From Lepidodermella squamata (lineage: Eukaryota; Gastrotricha), in the NCBI GenBank assembly GCA_047495785.1, contig JBLDXI010000019.1, positions 682,001 to 746,000 of the forward strand: a stretch of DNA of 64,000 nucleotides, read 5' to 3'. The notes beneath the pieces are model-generated. The model saw only the letters and a program-made list of their open reading frames with translations. It did not search any database and was not told where the DNA came from. Both the position numbers and the translations under genes were made by a program. Each line of letters begins with the position of its first letter. Position 1 is the first letter of the stretch. Positions 12,139 through 24,900 of this stretch are shown here, one piece after another.

Positions 12139-15033
12139 ATGTCTCGAATTCACATCATATTACTCATCTCGGCTCTTACTTTGCTAACAGTCGCAAATTC
12201 ATTGAAATTGCCGAATGATGCGCCGGTGCCAGAGATAGGATCTCTCTGTTATGCGGCCGAGAAACCAAAGACAAAGTTGTCAATTTTGGTTTCTCTTTCG
12301 TATGAATGCGTCTTTCAGATCGGTCGAATATCAAGCGAGTCCTCTATCGCTGCGTTGGAGCGACTCACGTATTTGCCGAATTTTCTACCAAACTACGACA
12401 TAGAGCTCGAGTTTTTTGACGACAAGGTGAGTTTAGCTAGAAAGGTTATTCTGGTTTGAAAAAAAAGATATTGCCCAGTGTGACGATCCAACTGCGATAT
12501 CAGAACTAGTAACAAGGCTGAGAGATAACAGCGAAGCCGCAAGCCGTTTCCCCATCGCAGTTCTGAATGAATGTACAGATGCTGGACAGGTTCGCACGGC
12601 AGAAGTTGTGAAACCTTATAACTTCATAGCTGTAAGAAATGCACCCTTGAAAAATTGTAGCTACTCTATTTCTAAACAACAGTTATCCACATCTCAACTG
12701 AGCCTCCGGCTTTATGAAAAGCACGATTACTTCGAAAACTTCTATTCAATCGGGGAGAGAGCTGATTTTTTCTTCATAGGGCTGGGGAAATTTCTTGCGA
12801 AAATGAACTGGCGTAAAGTGGCTATTGTGTCACACGTCCATCCTTACTTCATTTTGGTAAGGTGCCCATCTGAGTTATGAAGAAATTTCAGCCTTTCTCA
12901 TTTCAAAGCTTGATGGTTACCTCATACGAGAGCTTGAAGCTAACAACATATCAGTCATATCGTATATCAAGGCAGATTTTATAACGACTGATGAAAGTTT
13001 GGCATCATTGTTTGAAGAAATGAAATCGGTCGATCCACGCATAATTATCTCGCATTTTCCATGGACACACGTAATTGCCTGCTGGCTGCGTCGCTTTGGC
13101 ATGTATGGACCTAATCACGCGATATTCACTTTCACGTGGAATGCTATTGACGAAACTGCTGAACCCATTGAAGCAACACCGTGGTGCACGAAATCGATGA
13201 TCACCGATGTAAGACATCCTATGCGCAAAGAGGCAACTTTATTTGTTTCTTTAATAGGTTTTGAATAGCATTTGGTACTTCGGTGATTCGACTCTGGTTG
13301 ATGTGTATGGAGAGAATGCCACAGACTCCAGTGGATTTTCATTACATGGCTTGCGCAATCGTCTGCAGGAGACAATAATTAATCCCGAATTAGGCACGGC
13401 TTGGGATTACTGGCCTCCGATTTTTTACGACCGAATTTTGGCTGCCGGTTACTTCTTGAATGAAACAGAAAATTACTTGCAACAACGTAAGTTCTCATGA
13501 TAGATGCCAATTCCGGGAAATATATTTATACTACAGATTACAACGAGACCTTGTCAGATTGGTTCGTTTCCTCCAAAAAATTTAGGCAAAACGGATTGAA
13601 GATTGTCGAAATCATGAAGAAGGCTATTGTTCAGAATGTTCGTTTCACCGGCCTGAAAGGCGAATATCGTTTCGATGAGAAAACTTCGTTGTCTATCAGT
13701 AGCAACCCTGTTGTATTCTTGCAACAGAAATTTTCGAACAACTTCAGTCAAACCAAGGTAGTTGCTAACTATTTCTCTTTAAGAGGAGCCGATCCGATCA
13801 TTATACTACACGACCGCATCGAATGGCGGACAATCGATAAAAAAGAGATAAGAGATTCCTTGTCGATAATTTACTATCGTTTGCCAAACATCAATATCTA
13901 CGTAAACGTAGCGCTGAAAGGTGGTACCTGACTTGATGCAATTTTAATTTCTATTGACATAATTGTTATTTAGTTGTGGCTGTTCTAGTTCTCGCGATGG
14001 TTGGGATTATAGTTAGAATAGGTTTATCGAGGAACAATACTTACTATAAGACAGATGTTCTCGACCTCGTCGCGGTAATCGGAATTGTGGTGTTATTATC
14101 TCATGTATTTGCCGTACCCTTCGAGTCGAATTCAGAAATCGCTGTCAATTGTAACGTAATCACGGAACTGATAATCACTGGTTACAGTTTGCTATCAGCT
14201 GGAACTTTCTTCAAACTTGATCGAGTTCCACTTCAAACTTCACCTAATCAGAAAATTTCGGTTACGATTGTCCTTGTTGCGAAATGCCTGGTTTGGACGA
14301 TACTGCAAATTGTTCTTGCAACTGTGTTCCTCCTAATATCACCTCCAGGCACATTTATTAACGAAAGTGAACCGAAAATCCTGGACGAATATCGAACGTT
14401 TGCCATTGTCGATTATCGCTACGAATGCGCGCTTTTCGGATTACAAACTACAGATAATCCTTCCTTTGGTGTTTTATTTGCCCTTATCGCACTTCAGGTC
14501 TTGTTATTGATAATCTCGATTTACCGAGCTGTTCAAGTTAATTTGGTAAGTCTTGATATGAATACTTTATCATTTGATTTCGATTCATTTTAGAAGAAAA
14601 GCGTAATAGTAAGGGGAAGTGGGAAATGCACTTCGTTGTGCATTTACTGCTCAACAACGTTCCTGGTGGCTGGTCTATTCATTAGCTTGTTGAAAAGGAA
14701 TGACAGTCAGCACTTGCAAGTTACTGTTTCCAGCTGCTTACTTTGCATCGCGATCGCTCATCTTCTCATTGTTGGAATTTTCCAGGTAAGAAGACGTCGC
14801 TCGACCCTTTATTTTCCACCTTGACTTATTTGACGCTTTTAAGGTGTTGCCTTTAGAAAAACCTAAGCCTCAGCAAGCTATTGCGAAGTCGCGGAAACCG
14901 AATTCATAGCACTTGTGCCATAAACTCAGAAGATGAGATAACAAAACTATCTGAAGGCCTGAGACTTCAGGCATGTGTTTTACAAGAGATTGCAAATAAA
15001 AGGTCAAATCGTTCACGTAATAGAAACCGGTGA
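12139..15033 (+). CDS. GABA-B-like class C GPCR, array member B2, intact
   Basis: Nine exons: 12139-12426, 12479-12631, 12683-12856, 12909-13208, 13258-13486, 13537-13920, 13974-14545, 14594-14785, 14857-15033. All phases agree and give 822 residues. Signal peptide MSRIHIILLISALTLL; ectodomain motifs shared with the array include LEFFDDKCDD, WYFGDSTLVDVYG and FYDRILAAGYFLNETE; the pre-membrane motif is EWRTIDKKEIRDS, more diverged than in the other copies. Seven hydrophobic segments follow, then a 59-residue cytosolic tail rich in Arg, Ser and Asn. It is the most divergent copy of the array. It should act at the cell surface, but ligand and G-protein coupling are unknown. Confidence 0.85.
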
Positions 15034-15664
15034 TGGCCGCTTATCGTTTGATCTTTCGCATGTTATTGAGCTTTTCAACCCGACATCGGAAATCCGGCAA
15101 CAAGTTTATTTATAGTCGATGAATTCACGTTCATCAAAGAGGTGATTGAGTGCTCACTCGCTATCAAAACAATTCTGCGCTTTATGCGCCTTATAGTTGA
15201 GGATCAGCGCCTGGGAAGAAAAACTGAACTCATTACAAATAATTAGCGGCTCGTTTTTAATACAAAATTGTCCATAAATGATCGAAAGACAATTTGACAG
15301 CAAGTGAAATTCGAGGCAAGAACGGAATGAGTGCTTAACTCGGCCTTCAACTAATAAACTATTTTTCTTCGATAAAATGTCGATGACTAGAGAATGTCAT
15401 TTCAGACCCTGGAATGCTTTATATGTGAAAATTTGAAAAAATGCACGAAATGTCTTTTCGTTCGGTTAGGCTAGTGCATGTCTGAGTTTATACTCGCTAA
15501 ACTTATTTCTTCCTAGTTGCCCAGAGTACGCGCTATGAAATTCTTGTCGGATGTCAAATCGCGTAACGGCGACCATGACTTGCTTCTCTTTGAAAATGGA
15601 AAAAACGTGACTTCCCGTTCTGTGTACCACGATCATCTTACATGTCCATAAAATCACCCAAGGT
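15034..15664. other. Intergenic spacer B2-B3
   Basis: AT-rich; no coding or RNA gene recognised. The minus-strand open frame at 15466-15657 lacks support. Confidence 0.4.
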
Positions 15665-15692
15665 CTTTTATGGTTTCAAATTCAAATTTAAG
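15665..15692 (+). promoter_or_regulatory. Sequence shared upstream of B3 and B4
   Basis: A 28-bp stretch starting CTTTTATGGTTTC, 58 bp before the B3 ATG, recurs with few changes 47 bp before the B4 ATG. It may be a promoter or 5' UTR element, or simply residual duplicate identity. Confidence 0.35.
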
Positions 15693-15749
15693 ATTCAGCA
15701 CCTGAAAAAGACAGCTGCGACATTGTATGTCAGTTCAGTAGCATTAAGC

Positions 15750-18706
15750 ATGACACAGTTTTTACGATACATTCTTTCGATGACGATATGTCTTTGTGTG
15801 TTTGGCGATGATACCTGCGGTACACCAGCAAACAAAATACCTATGGACAGACCTATACCTAGATATGGTGGCTTGTGTTCCAAAGAGAGCATAGATAGGC
15901 CTAATATTACAATATTAACCTCCGTTTCCTACTCTGGATTATTCTGGATCGGCCCGATCACCACCGAATCATCTGTCGTTGCGCTTGAGCGAATGCGATC
16001 AGAGCTCGGAATACTTCCAGGTTATAACATTAGGCTCGAGTTTTTCGATGATGAGGTTAGCAGTTCTGCCAGGTTTTATGATTGTTCTCATGTCCCATTT
16101 TGCAGTGTGATGACGCGAAAGCAGTTTCCGAACTGACGAAGCGCCTCAGAGAAAACGACCGGGAAAACCGCTTTCCAATCGTAATTCTCAATGATTGCAT
16201 TGATGTTGGCCAACTTCTTACGGCATACATTGTTGCACCTTTTAACAATTTGGCTGTAAGCTAGTTTCATTAGTTGCCATCTTAGATCTTTGAATGAATT
16301 TCACCCCGAAAAAATACAGATTGTGGGTACTCAGTTGAGTATAAAGCAACATGAAGAACGAGAGAAAATTCCGAATTTCTACGCTCTGGGCGAGCGTGCG
16401 GACTTTTACCATATTGCCGTAGCCAAGTTTCTGGTTATGATGAACTGGCGGCGAGTCGCTGTTGTCTCGCATACAGAGACATTCTACAACATGGTATGTT
16501 CTATTTTAATCTTGCTCAATGGAATTAGGAGCTATCAGCTATCGATTAATTGCACCCTAGATGGATTTGTTTTTGGTGAATCATTTTGAAAGCCACAACA
16601 TAACCATCGTCTACCATCTGAAGACTGATCTTAAGCTCAACGATGAAAGCTCGGCGGCGCTATTCGAAGAAATGAAGGAAACAGACCCGCGCATCATTAT
16701 CGCTCATGCATACTCAACAGAAGTGGTTGCATGTTGGATGCATCGGTTCGGGTTCTACGGCCCACACCGCCAGATACTGACCTTCTTATGGCAAACCATA
16801 GATGAAACTGCGCTACCAAGCATCACTACACCATGGTGTACGCAGCCAATGATAAGAGAAGTGAACTAGAGTTACTATGCTAACGATATAAGTTTCTCAA
16901 ATTGATGTTTCATAGGTTTTGAGCGGTTTTTGGTACTTCGGCGATTCAACTTTAGCCGATGTCTACGGTGAAAACTCCTCTGACTCGACTGGACTCACTC
17001 TGAATGGGCTAAGAAAACGGCTACGAGAGAAGATCGAAAGGCCTGATGAAATAGAGCCCATTTGGGCTTTTTGGCCTCAAATATTCTACGATCGCGTGTT
17101 AGCTGTCGGACTTGTATTGAACGAAACAGAACATGCATTGAGAAACCGTAAAATTTCGATTAATTTAAGGGCCATTTGTTGAAAGGAATATACATTTTCA
17201 GGTAATCAATCTTTGGCTGATTGGACAACTTCGTCGCCTAATTTCATTCAGAATGGATCTCAAATTGTTGACATCATGAAGACTGTCATGGTCGATAAAT
17301 TCGATTATATTGGTTTAAAAGGGAAGTACAGTTTCGAGAGGACGAATCATATGCCCACGGGTAGCATTCCGGTGATCATAGTGCAACAGATCTATTCAGG
17401 TGAAGAAAAGGCTACTAGTGAGCTGCGAGTGGTGGCTAATTACTTCTCTGCCAGAAAGAATAAGCCTGTGGTCATTTGGAATGACAGGCTTCATTGGAGA
17501 ACTGTCGACGGTTTACCATGCAAAGACTCTATCGTTTTCACCAACAATGTCCTCCCTTTTTTAGTATTTGAAGCTAATGTTGCACTGAAAGGTGAGATCA
17601 CATTAATGTCATTGATATAATTTAACGATTATTTTTCCAGCTTTCGCTGTTGTCATAATACTGGCCTCGGTTTCGACAGTGGGCGCCATATTAATCCATC
17701 CCGAGGCTGCATCGAAGAACAAACTCGACGAACTCGACATAATCAGTGTGAGCGGGGCTGTTGTTCTCACGTGCCACGTTTTTGTGATCCCTCTTGATTC
17801 CGCTGAGAGCAGCAGATCTGACTGTGGGTCAATCGCTGAAATTCTGTACATTGGATATTGCATGATGACCATGGGATTGCACCAGAAGATGGTTAGAAGC
17901 CTGAAGCGAAAAGTGGGTTGCTTGAGACAATCTATATCGACTGCCACTGCGATGAACGAGGAGAAGTACGAAAATGTCTGTGAAGTAACGAAATGTGCAC
18001 TCTGGGTGCTGGTAAATTCTGCTTTTATAAAAGCATACACAGCCATTGCACCAAATGGAACTGTTCGAAAGGAGGTAAACTTCAAAATGCTCGATCCTTA
18101 TCAAGCCTACGCAGTACGAGACTGCCGATTCGAATGCGCTCTATTCACGTCAAAAGGCGCGGTTGAACTGACAATTTTAGCTGTTATAGTTGTGATGCAA
18201 GCCACTTTTCTCACTTTCGCTTGCTCGAGAGCAGCGGTTGGACACATGGTGAGTTTATTTAACCTTGCAAATGTAATTTCATATAATTAATTCCCTAATA
18301 CCCCCAGAAATTCTCAGCGCGTCAGATTATAGACGATTTTAGATTCTCTTCCCTCGGCATTTACAGCTTTGGATTGTTTCTGCTGGCTTGTGGTTTCATC
18401 ATAGTATTAGATAACTCGAACGGTCAGCATGTGTTGCTGGCCGCATCAAGCCTCTCGCTTTGCTTGGCAACGCTGACATGCTTTCTCTCGATAATGCCGA
18501 AAGTAAGTTTCCGGCTTGTCATGCGAAAACTACTTTTGAAGAAATTTTCACAGTTCAAGAAAACACCTACTCGAAATCGCGTGAGTTTTGCCTTGTCGAT
18601 GAACCAACGCAGAGAATCAGATGGCGGATGCAGCAATACCTTGCTGACAGTGAGGAACCGGTGCGAGTCACAAACTATTTTAGTGAAGCCTTATCACGCG
18701 GCTTAG
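15750..18706 (+). CDS. GABA-B-like class C GPCR, array member B3, intact
   Basis: Nine exons: 15750-16055, 16106-16255, 16320-16493, 16561-16860, 16916-17147, 17202-17591, 17641-18248, 18308-18502, 18554-18706, giving 835 residues. Signal peptide, then a binding-protein-like ectodomain with LEFFDDECDDAKA, WRRVAVVSHTETFYN, WYFGDSTLADVYG and FYDRVLAVGLVLNETE; pre-membrane motif HWRTVDGLPCKDS. Exons 7-8 encode seven hydrophobic segments. Conserved extracellular cysteines (SDCGS before TM3 and RFECALF before TM5) could form the usual class C disulfide. The last intron (18503-18553) is 51 nt, in frame and stop-free, so retaining it would add 17 residues to the tail. The gene is convergent with the Cys-loop channel that ends 160 bp downstream. 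Confidence 0.88.
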
Positions 18707-18814
18707 TGACTCCCTGCTATTACCTTCAAAAAATGTGTAACTTGCAGCAGTATTTGTACGAACTTTATTAGAGAAGTAGTGTTTCAATGCTTTTAACATC
18801 AGCGCGTATCAAGT

Positions 18815-18847
18815 ATATTCATTCATCTATTCATCTATTCATACATA
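18815..18847. repeat. Microsatellite-like ATTC/ATCT repeat
   Basis: Imperfect repeats of ATTCATCT in the spacer between the convergent 3' ends of B3 and the Cys-loop channel gene. Confidence 0.6.
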
Positions 18848-18865
18848 CTTGAAGCCTACTAAGAA

Positions 18866-20526
18866 CTAATAACCAAGAATCTTTTGCACGTAATAAGCAT
18901 CAACTATCGCACTGACGATGATAACAAGACTTGCAAACCAGACGTCCGTAACTCTCACCGCTGCCAAAGATTCTTCTCTCTCCAACAGACGAATCGACAC
19001 AGCGTATGTGATGAACTCATAAAAGCTTAGAACAAGCCCCATAACAAATTTAAATGCGACAACAATTACGATGTAAACAGTTTCAGATGTCTGTGGAATG
19101 TTCTGGAATACCAGAGAAAGCAATACGGAATACGATATTACCAAAGTTACGCCGATATTAGCCCGATCCGGTAAATCTGGCGGCGTTACTAGTGTAGCAA
19201 TTTGGATTATGTACAGCGAAATTATGGGTAAAAATAAATTCGTGGCGTAGTAAAAAGCCCGGCGTTTGAATTTGACCGGGAAAACCATGCGTAACACATT
19301 TGCGTAGCCCGATAAATTGGACTGCTTAACATAAGCCCTACCACAGCCGGCGAATTCCCAAATATCCGTATCGCCGATGAATGTATACCGCGAAGCCTTG
19401 TCGACTTCAAATTTCGTAATTTTTAATGTAATGTAGCCGTAATCTTCCTCGCTATCGAAGAAAATGTTGCAATCAAGTGCGTCGAAAGGAAATCTAGCGA
19501 ACGTAAATTCAGCGCATACTGTGTCCAAGCGGGTCGTTTCCCACGTCTGCAGAATGCCGTTGTTGAAGAGAGGCCAGATGGAGATTTGGCTTTGCAGATT
19601 ATCCCTAAATAAAAAAGATGAAAAGCGAGAGCTTTCACTTATGCATAGAAATCGGAAATGTCGAAAGGAAATTCTAACAAAATATTGCGTTCTAGATCGT
19701 AATTTTTGTATGATTCTTGTTTCTTGTTGTTGAGATACTTCCCAAAAGTTAAGTTTGAAATAAAGTCACAGACTCATGATTTTTTTAAAAAGTGTGTGTT
19801 GATGAGTTTCGAATCCGAGAATACGGCGGTACTGTACCACCCAGCTCGAGTGGTCCAGGCAAAAAACCTGGAAAAGCTGCAGGGGCCCTTAGGTCAGGAA
19901 ATTCGGGACGGAATATACCCTTCAGTACCTGAAGCTCGAGGATCCTAATTCGTACACTGATTGTCGCAAATTTAAAGTCACATTTTAATTGTTAACAGTT
20001 ATCTGTTCTTTGAAGTATACCTGAACAGGGGCGGAGACTCTCTCAGTGGATTCGCGTGAATAATTGGTGGAATCCAATGTCTCTTGACAGGTTTCACGAC
20101 TTTCAGCCATTCTAGAACATTGTTACTAGCCAAAGATCGGCAGAGCGTTTCATTGTTGATAAGGTCAATGCACGTTGCTGCTGGACAAGTAGTTCGCCAC
20201 GTGGCAACCACAGCGATAAATAGAGACAAGCTTGAATTGTTCGAAAAGCGGGTATTGTCATACAACGAATTACCTGTTGAGGCCTACCTCTGTTCTAGAT
20301 CATTTATTCCCATGAATCGATAGAGAAGTAATTCGATTTCAACTTCGATCGGTTGATTACGCTTGATGAGCCAGTAGTTCGGCAGCGTATCGGATGAAGC
20401 TTCCGGACAGAACTTGTCATAAGCTTCTTTAATTGAAATATTAACCATTGACATGTCTGGCTCTTGCGAAGCTCCTGAAAGGCAACATAATGCCAGAAAG
20501 ATCAGCAAGACAATAACTTTTGACAT
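18866..20526 (-). CDS. Cys-loop pentameric ligand-gated ion channel subunit
   Basis: Exons 20526-20288, 20230-20021 and 19604-18866 give 395 residues with consistent phases. Signal peptide MSKVIVLLIFLALCCLSGAS. The ligand-binding domain has the W-P-N core (HWIPPIIHAN) and a Cys-loop C180 to C195 around FPFD. That loop has 14 residues between the cysteines, not the canonical 13. M1 about 267-289, M2 about 298-320, M3 about 325-350, M4 about 371-390. Before M2 the sequence is PPDLPDRANIGVTL, like cation-selective nicotinic subunits and lacking the PAR motif of anion channels. The 9' position is Ile rather than Leu. The M3-M4 loop is only about 20 residues. No vicinal cysteine pair typical of nicotinic alpha subunits was found. 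The 416-nt intron 2 is unusually long here. Confidence 0.85.
19605..20020 (-). other. Long intron of the Cys-loop channel gene
   Basis: At 416 nt it is about eight times the usual intron. Its middle (about 19795-19950) is GC-richer than the flanks and open in one plus-strand frame, which suggests an inserted fragment, but I cannot name it. Confidence 0.4.
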
Positions 20527-21887
20527 TCGAGCAGCTTCCTGCCAATCGGCTGAACATGCAGCATTCGAATAAAGCTCAAACATAGGTTTTTCAGCTTTCA
20601 TAGAATCAATTTAGTTGAACATTGCGCATCAGCCACTTTAACATTAACAAATACCAACACCTAGCTGATCTTTGTTTATTTTAGTCGGCATCGAATTTCC
20701 GGGAGGATGATATGCTTTTTTGTTTGTTTTCTTTTCATATTGTAGTGCATTGTGTGCTCTTACTCATAAGGTGACTAAGGTGTGTGTCTCCTACTGCACG
20801 GACACGTCATTCCTGCTCTACAACTCAGACTACCGGCGAGAGTGGAGTGACGTGAAAAAGCTGGAAGCTGGATTCATTTCACAAACGATGTCTCCAACGA
20901 ATCCAAGGCATTTTCTGGCCAACAGTTGATGCTCAGAAATTTTGATTAGAATGAGATAACATGAATCGCAAAGTTCAGTCCATAAAAATCAGACGCCGTG
21001 CTAAAGTTAGATCACTCGTTTTGATCCTAATCTCGAAAACGCTCTCTCTAATTACGTTTTTTCTCGATAAGAATCAAAACTCGGTCCTCTAACATATATT
21101 AGAACACAATTGTTCCGAACTTTGTTTTACTTGTGTCGTCCAAGAACCATTCAGTCCACGAGCTTGTCACAGAATCACAGATTATCACAGATTTCCCGGC
21201 ACAAATACCTGAAATGAACATCACACATCAACACATTTTCACACAGAATGCAATGGGCTATAATCTTAATATTATAGAATTGTGAGAATTGTGAGGTATT
21301 GTGGCGAAGCCACCTGTTAAATGTTGAATTTGAAATTGGCGGTCGACCTTGACCGAACCTCATGGATACGTGTAGCGTTAATGAAGTGACAAATGGCGAA
21401 CTATGATTGGCTGGATATCGGTATATAAGATGACTTGTTAATAATATCGAAGATTTGAGAAATAAACTAGAGATTGTGATTAACGTGTTTTATTGTTGCC
21501 AGTAGAGCTACTAGCCTTGGTCTTCTCGCCACAGGTATAGTATTTATTGTCTCGTCGACTCGTTTTATCGCAAAACCTCGCCAAATAAACCGCGAAGAAA
21601 TTGATCAGAATATGCCTAATCATATGTTTTGCCATCACGACAGCTTAGTCATTTTAATTGCGACGAAATCATCAACACAATACGGATGTTCTTGCACTCA
21701 TGGCGCCAACACTGCTAACACAGTTGAGCATGGCTGTTGCCGGAAAAATGGCATTGAGGAGCTCGGCAAGAAGATAATCGGTGTTACAATTCGGACCAAG
21801 TACACGACTTACGACCAACTAACGCCTCTGGCATCGCGAGCCCCCGCAGCAATTTTAAAAATCCTTTATTACCGCTATCAAGGAAAG
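20527..21887. other. Intergenic spacer between the channel gene and B4
   Basis: No supported gene. Short open frames at 20720-20929 and 21612-21956 show no family motif or splice-linked partner. It should contain divergent promoters for the channel (-) and B4 (+). Confidence 0.4.
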
Positions 21888-21916
21888 CTTTTATGGTTTC
21901 TAATTTCAAAATTTAG
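21888..21916 (+). promoter_or_regulatory. Sequence shared upstream of B4 and B3
   Basis: Counterpart of 15665-15692, again just upstream of the start codon. Confidence 0.35.
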
Positions 21917-21963
21917 CATGAGAGGCAAATGCGAGGAAATGAGCCAGTTCTGTTGAATTACGC

Positions 21964-24900
21964 ATGCAAATGCTTTTTAGATACATTCTCTTGACGGCGA
22001 TATGCGCCCGTGTGTTTGGGGAAACCTGTGGTGCCGAAGCAAAGAGAATACCAATGGACACAACTATGCCGAGATATGGCGGTTTATGCTCAAATCAGAG
22101 CAACGATCGACCTAATATCACGATATTAACCTCCGTAACTTACTCCGGCTTTTTTCCGATTGGCCCACTTAGTACTGAATCATCGATTGTCGCACTGGAA
22201 CAAATGCGAACTGCGCTCGGAATACTCCCGAATTACAACGTGATGCTCGAGTTTTTCGATGACGAGGTTAGTACATACAACCCACACAGTTCCTAGTGGT
22301 CCTTTGTCCTTTAATGTCTTATCTCGCAGTGTGATGACGCTAAAGCGATTCCCGAGCTGGTTAAGCGGCTGAGAGAGAGTGACAGGGAAAACCGATTTCC
22401 TATTGTTATTCTCAACGACTGCATCGATTTTGGCCAACTTCTAACTGCATATATTGTTGCGCCATTCAACAATTTGGCTGTGAGTTACATTCGGGAGTTC
22501 TTTGAGGAATCTCATGTTCATGAATAAATTATGGTTAACTCTACAGATTGCTGGCACCCAGTTAAATATCAAACAATTTGAAGAACGAGAGAAAATTCCG
22601 AATTTCTACGCACTGGGCGACCGTGCAGACTACTGGCACATCGCCTTATCTAAGTTCCTGGCCTTGATGGGTTGGCGACGGGTCGCTGTTGTCTCACATA
22701 TAGAACCATTTTACAACGTGGTATGTTTACTCATGTTGATTTTTAGCTCCTCTAAACCTCTAGCTATCATTTTGCCAAGATGGATTTATTTTTAATTAAA
22801 CATCTTGAGAACAACAACATCACCGTCATATACCAACTGAAGGCCGATCTTTTGGCCAACGATGACGATAGCCTGTCAGCGCTTTTCGAAGAGATGAAGG
22901 ATACAGACCCGCGCGTCATTATCTCGCATACGTACTCCACAGAACTAATGGCCTGTTGGTTCCATCGGTTCGGGTTTTATGGCCCTCATCGCCAGATAGT
23001 GACATTTCTATGGCACACCATTGATGAGACTTCGCTGCCAAGCGTCACCACACCATGGTGCTCTCAGACAATGATCAGAGAAGTACCACAGGAATTGCTG
23101 TTCAGAATTAGTTTTCAAGATTATTTATAATGTAGGTATTGAGTAGTTTATGGTACTTCGGTGATTCAACCTTAGCTGATGTTTACGGTGAAAACTCGTC
23201 GGACTCAACCGGGCTCACTTTGAATGGGTTGCGCAAGCGACTTGGCGAGAAGATCGAAAGGCCCGATGAAATAGAATCAAATTGGGCATATTGGCCTCAG
23301 ATATTCTACGATCGCATTGTGGCTGTCGGGCTCGTATTAAACGAAACGGAGAACTTATTGAAAAGCCGTAAAATTTCACTGATTATAATAGCCATTACGC
23401 GAGTCCCATAAGTAACGCAAACAATCAAAATACACAGGAAAGAAATCCGCAACTTCAAAATGAGAGGCGAAGTTAAATCTGATGGCCAAAAAATCCTCAA
23501 AATTTAAAATGCAATAAGAATAGCGATGAAGTATTTCCCTAGGCTACGGGATAAAAAAGTCCAGGGTAGTGGAACTGTGTGAAATAAGTACCAAAATTAT
23601 CATTGTGATTTTCCGGGTTTTCTCCGGTAAACATTTCTAATTTTGTAATGGAATCGTGTATAAATTACAGAAGATTCTCTCAATTGTTTTATTTCTACGA
23701 TTTACAAAATGTGCTACGAAATATTGCGAAATTAAAACATTGTCGCGCAAATTATGGGACACGCTGTATTTCAATATTCGCACTCCTGTAATGTCAGGTA
23801 ATCAATCTTTGGCTGATTGGACAACTTCGTCGCCTAATTTCATTCAGACTGGATCTCAAATTGTTGACATCATGAAGACTGTCATGGTCGATAAATTCGA
23901 TTATATTGGTTTAAAAGGGAAGTACAGTTTCGAGAGGACGAATGATATGCCCACGGGTAGCATTCCGGTGATCATAGTGCAACAAATCTATTCAGGCGAA
24001 GAAAAGGCTACTAGTGAGCTGCGAGTGGTGGCTAATTACTTCTCCGCCAGAAAGAATGAGCCTGTGGTCATTTTGAATGAGCGGCTTCATTGGACAACTG
24101 TCGACGGTTTGCCGTCCAAAGACTGCATTGTTATCACCAACAATGTGCTCCCTTTTTTAGTATTTGAAGCTAATGTTGCACTGAAAGGTAAGATCGCCTC
24201 GTTTATATTCAATATACTATATGAGCTTATATCTAGCTTTTGCTGTTTCCATAATATTGGCCTCGCTTTCGGCAGTGGGCGCCATATTATTAATCCATCC
24301 CGAGGCTACATCGAAGAACAAACTCGACGAACTAGACATAATCAGTGTGAGCGGGGCTGTGGTTCTCTCGTGCCACGTTTTTGTGATCCCTATGGACTCT
24401 GCTGAGAACAGCAGGTCTGACTGTGGGTCAATTGCTGAGATTTTGTACATTGGATATTGCATCATGACCATGGGATTGCATCAGAAGACGGTCCGAAGCT
24501 TGAATTCGATGTGGAAGCGGAGAGTGGCTAGTATGTTGGGGCCTTCTTTATTGCCCGTTGCTGCGTCGAGTGGGAACAAGTACGATCATATCATTGAAGT
24601 TGCGAAATGTGCGCTTTGGGTGCTTGTAAATGCTGTTCTTGTAAAAGCATACACATCCATTGCACCGAGCGGAACAGTTCGAATGGAGGTCAACTTCAAA
24701 ATGCTAGATCACTATCAAGCGTACGCAGTTCGAGACTACCGATTCGAATGTGCACTATTTACTGCGAATGGAGCGATTGAACTGACAATTATGGCTGGAA
24801 TAGGGTTTTTGCAAATGGTCTTTCTCATTTTTGCATGCTCGAGAGCAGCAATTGGGAACATGGTAATTTTTTGCAAATTTGATGAATGCATCAGAATTTT

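Noticed and set aside
20720-20929. Open frame of 69 codons on +
   Set aside because: No family motif, no signal peptide, no splice partner; typical of random open frames in AT-rich spacer.
21612-21956. Open frame of 114 codons upstream of B4
   Set aside because: No recognisable domain, and it covers the B3/B4 shared upstream motif in a frame unrelated to the receptor.
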